Part shown: positions 62,670 to 64,000 of the stretch, one piece after another | How positions within the stretch are numbered: the first letter of the stretch is position 1 | Layout of the letters: each line of letters begins with the position of its first letter | NCBI GenBank assembly: GCA_002162765.1 | Contig: MAAR01000011.1 | Coordinates: 62,001-126,000, forward strand | Source: Flavobacteriales bacterium 34_180_T64 | GTDB lineage: Bacteria; Bacteroidota; Bacteroidia; Flavobacteriales; Flavobacteriaceae | Reading direction: 5' to 3' | Length of the DNA stretch: 64,000 nt | Made by a program: the position numbers and the translations under genes | Notes under the pieces: model-generated | What the model saw: only the letters and a program-made list of their open reading frames with translations | What the model was told of the DNA's origin: nothing | Database searches by the model: none

Positions 62670-63788
62670 ATGTCAACATTTTTAGATTTAGGAATTCGGA
62701 AAGATTATATTAAGGCTTTGAAAGAACTTAATATAAAATCACCAACAATTATTCAGGAGCAAACCATTCCGTTGTTGCTAGGGAAATCTACCGACTTTAT
62801 TGGCTTAGCTCAGACAGGTACTGGAAAAACTGTAGCTTTTGGTTTGCCAATATTACATCATATTGATCCAAAAAAGGAAGAAGTACAGGCTTTAATTCTT
62901 GCGCCAACTAGAGAGTTAGTACAACAAATTCAAAAGCAATTATTCAAATTCACTAAGTATTGCGACTCGAAAATTTTCGCAGAAAAAGTATATGGTGGTG
63001 AGAAGATGGACATTCAAATTAGAAGATTAACAAGAACGACACATATATTAGTAGCAACACCAGGTCGATTATTAGATCTTATTGAACGTGGTGCTGTAGA
63101 TATTCAAAATATTAAAACATTGGTATTAGATGAAGCAGATGAGATGCTTAGTATGGGTTTTAAAGACGATTTGAATAAAATATTAAAATATAATACAGGT
63201 CAAAGACACACATGGTTGTTTTCTGCTACTATGCCAGAAGGTATTAAACAAATCATTAAAAATTACATGTCTCCTGATGCTGCAAAAGTTGAAGTTAATA
63301 GAGAGTTTTTAGTTAATGCAAACATCACGCATCAATATATTTCAACGACTATAAAAGACAAAGTGAATCTCTTGACGCGAATTATTGAACGTAGAGAAGG
63401 GGAACGTGGTATTATTTTTTGTCGAACAAAAGCTGGAACTCAAAATCTTACTGAACAGCTTTTAAATGAAGGGTTTTCAGTAGGCGCTTTGGAAGGTGAT
63501 ATGCAACAGCGAGACCGCGATAAAGTAATGCGTGCTTTTAAAAATCAATCGTTAGATATCTTAATTTCAACAGATGTATCCGCCAGAGGTATTGATGTTA
63601 GTAATTTGGCATTTGTCATTCACCATCAACTTCCAGAACACATAGAATATTATACGCATCGCAGTGGTCGTACAGCAAGAGCTGGTAAAAAAGGAAATTC
63701 TATTGCATTAATTATTCCTGGTGAAATGCAAAAAATAATTGATCTACAAAAACAATTAGGAATAACCTTTAAAGAAATCATTATGTAG
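62670..63788 (+). CDS. DEAD-box RNA helicase, core only
   Basis: 372 residues from ATG 62670 (a GTG precedes it at 62667). All core motifs are present: Q motif (SPTIIQEQTIPLLL), AQTGTGKT (~50-57), PTRELVQQIQ, ATPGRLLDL, VLDEADEML (~160-168), FSATMPEGI, IFCRTKAG, STDVSARGIDV and HRSGRTARAGKKG near the end. The protein stops soon after motif VI, so it has no C-terminal RNA-binding extension (RhlE/DeaD types usually do). A general RNA-remodelling role is likely; the target is unknown. Confidence 0.93.
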   Translation: MSTFLDLGIRKDYIKALKELNIKSPTIIQEQTIPLLLGKSTDFIGLAQTGTGKTVAFGLPILHHIDPKKEEVQALILAPTRELVQQIQKQLFKFTKYCDSKIFAEKVYGGEKMDIQIRRLTRTTHILVATPGRLLDLIERGAVDIQNIKTLVLDEADEMLSMGFKDDLNKILKYNTGQRHTWLFSATMPEGIKQIIKNYMSPDAAKVEVNREFLVNANITHQYISTTIKDKVNLLTRIIERREGERGIIFCRTKAGTQNLTEQLLNEGFSVGALEGDMQQRDRDKVMRAFKNQSLDILISTDVSARGIDVSNLAFVIHHQLPEHIEYYTHRSGRTARAGKKGNSIALIIPGEMQKIIDLQKQLGITFKEIIM

Positions 63789-63835
63789 TCGGTTTTCAAT
63801 TTGAATTGAACTTAAAAATGACGATATTTATGTTT

Positions 63836-64000
63836 ATGAATAAACGACTCATTTTAAAGAAAAGACCAATTGGTTTTCCTGATGAAAACACATGGGCATT
63901 AGAAGAAGAAGCCATCAATAATCTAAATGATGGTGAGGTACTAGTTCAACAACATTACGTGTCTTTGGATCCTGCAATGCGCGGATGGATGAATGAAGGA
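63836..64000 (+). CDS. NADP-dependent oxidoreductase of the MDR family, 5' part
   Basis: The gene runs off the right edge; 55 residues are visible. KRLILKKRPIGFPDENTWAL (~3-22) followed by GEVLVQQHYVSLDPAMRGWM (~36-55) is the N-terminal substrate domain typical of CurA/leukotriene B4 dehydrogenase-like enzymes that reduce enones with NADPH. Three in-frame ATGs exist (63818, 63830, 63836); the last gives the usual family start. Catalytic and Rossmann parts lie beyond the window. Confidence 0.85.
   Translation, partial: MNKRLILKKRPIGFPDENTWALEEEAINNLNDGEVLVQQHYVSLDPAMRGWMNEG

Noticed and set aside
63794..63809. TTCAATT-TG-AATTGAA palindrome after the DEAD-box gene
   Set aside because: Weak AT hairpin with almost no loop and no T-run in the right place; not a convincing terminator.
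1..64000. CRISPR arrays, rRNA genes, intact insertion sequences or prophage
   Set aside because: No regularly spaced repeats, no rRNA-like sequence, no transposase or phage proteins were found in any frame.

Overview
The window looks like a stretch of chromosome from a marine-type member of the Flavobacteriaceae (Bacteroidota). The DNA is AT-rich throughout. There are no clear Shine-Dalgarno sites, and many genes are preceded by the Bacteroidota promoter pattern TTG-N17..23-TAnnTTTG. Gene content also fits: a BshA-type bacillithiol enzyme, a large TamB, an LptD-like protein beside RidA, a DUF1835/SUI1 cluster, a fused branched-chain E1 and many proteins with AQ-type signal-peptide ends. The genus cannot be fixed from the sequence. 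I see no rRNA, CRISPR array, phage or intact insertion sequence; base composition and gene style are even, so this is core genome rather than an island.

Layout. 1-1220: the 3' end of a 7TM-HD (PgpH-like) gene, then a tRNA-Ser/Pro/Arg operon with promoter and terminator. 1411-8291: a small lipoprotein-like gene, then a long minus-strand run (THUMP-like methyltransferase, AI-2E permease, TrmH-like, DUF4159, RsmE, PPIase, TfoX-like, TsaD). 8292-16251: a divergent promoter region, then TamB and a carbohydrate group (PfkA, GAPDH, BadF-type sugar kinase, methylglyoxal synthase). 16261-20561 (minus): GMP reductase, RidA, LptD-like. 20740-26171: amidase, MCE/MlaD-like protein, a split heterodisulfide-reductase-like Fe-S pair with a HAD-like gene between, and two small conserved genes. 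26393-31441: GH3-beta-lactamase fusion, BshA, a TfoX-like protein and a small beta-barrel protein.

31591-38389: an FAD/Fe-S oxidase, chorismate synthase, a dicarboxylate symporter, a short piece resembling the N-terminus of glutathione synthetase, a sulfurtransferase and a small acidic protein. 38390-39044 has no gene but holds a strongly structured ~140-nt inverted-repeat element. 39045-43348: DCC protein, MutS2 without Smr, a cupin/JmjC-like protein, uracil-DNA glycosylase. 43665-47612 (minus): a compact five-gene operon (2OG-Fe oxygenase, eIF1/SUI1-like, DUF1835, nucleoside phosphorylase, cytosolic substrate-binding-like protein). 47765-54529: fused branched-chain E1, a giant BNR-repeat exported protein, an M19 dipeptidase lipoprotein. 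54611-57406: a lone ExbD with unusual cysteines, a three-unit tandem array of tiny ORFs with its own terminator, and a RadD-like helicase. 57500-64000: a secreted unknown, a cold-shock-domain protein with a long leader, RluE-like, topoisomerase III, DUF1853, a minimal DEAD-box helicase and the start of an NADP-dependent oxidoreductase.

The functional themes are housekeeping: envelope assembly (TamB, LptD, MCE, amidase, PPIase), RNA modification (TsaD, RsmE, TrmH-like, RluE-like), DNA repair/topology (Ung, MutS2, TopB, RadD-like) and central carbon metabolism. The parts most likely to be undescribed are the tandem tiny-ORF array (55310-55630), the structured element (38490-38628) and the cytosolic substrate-binding/phosphorylase/DUF1835/SUI1 operon.
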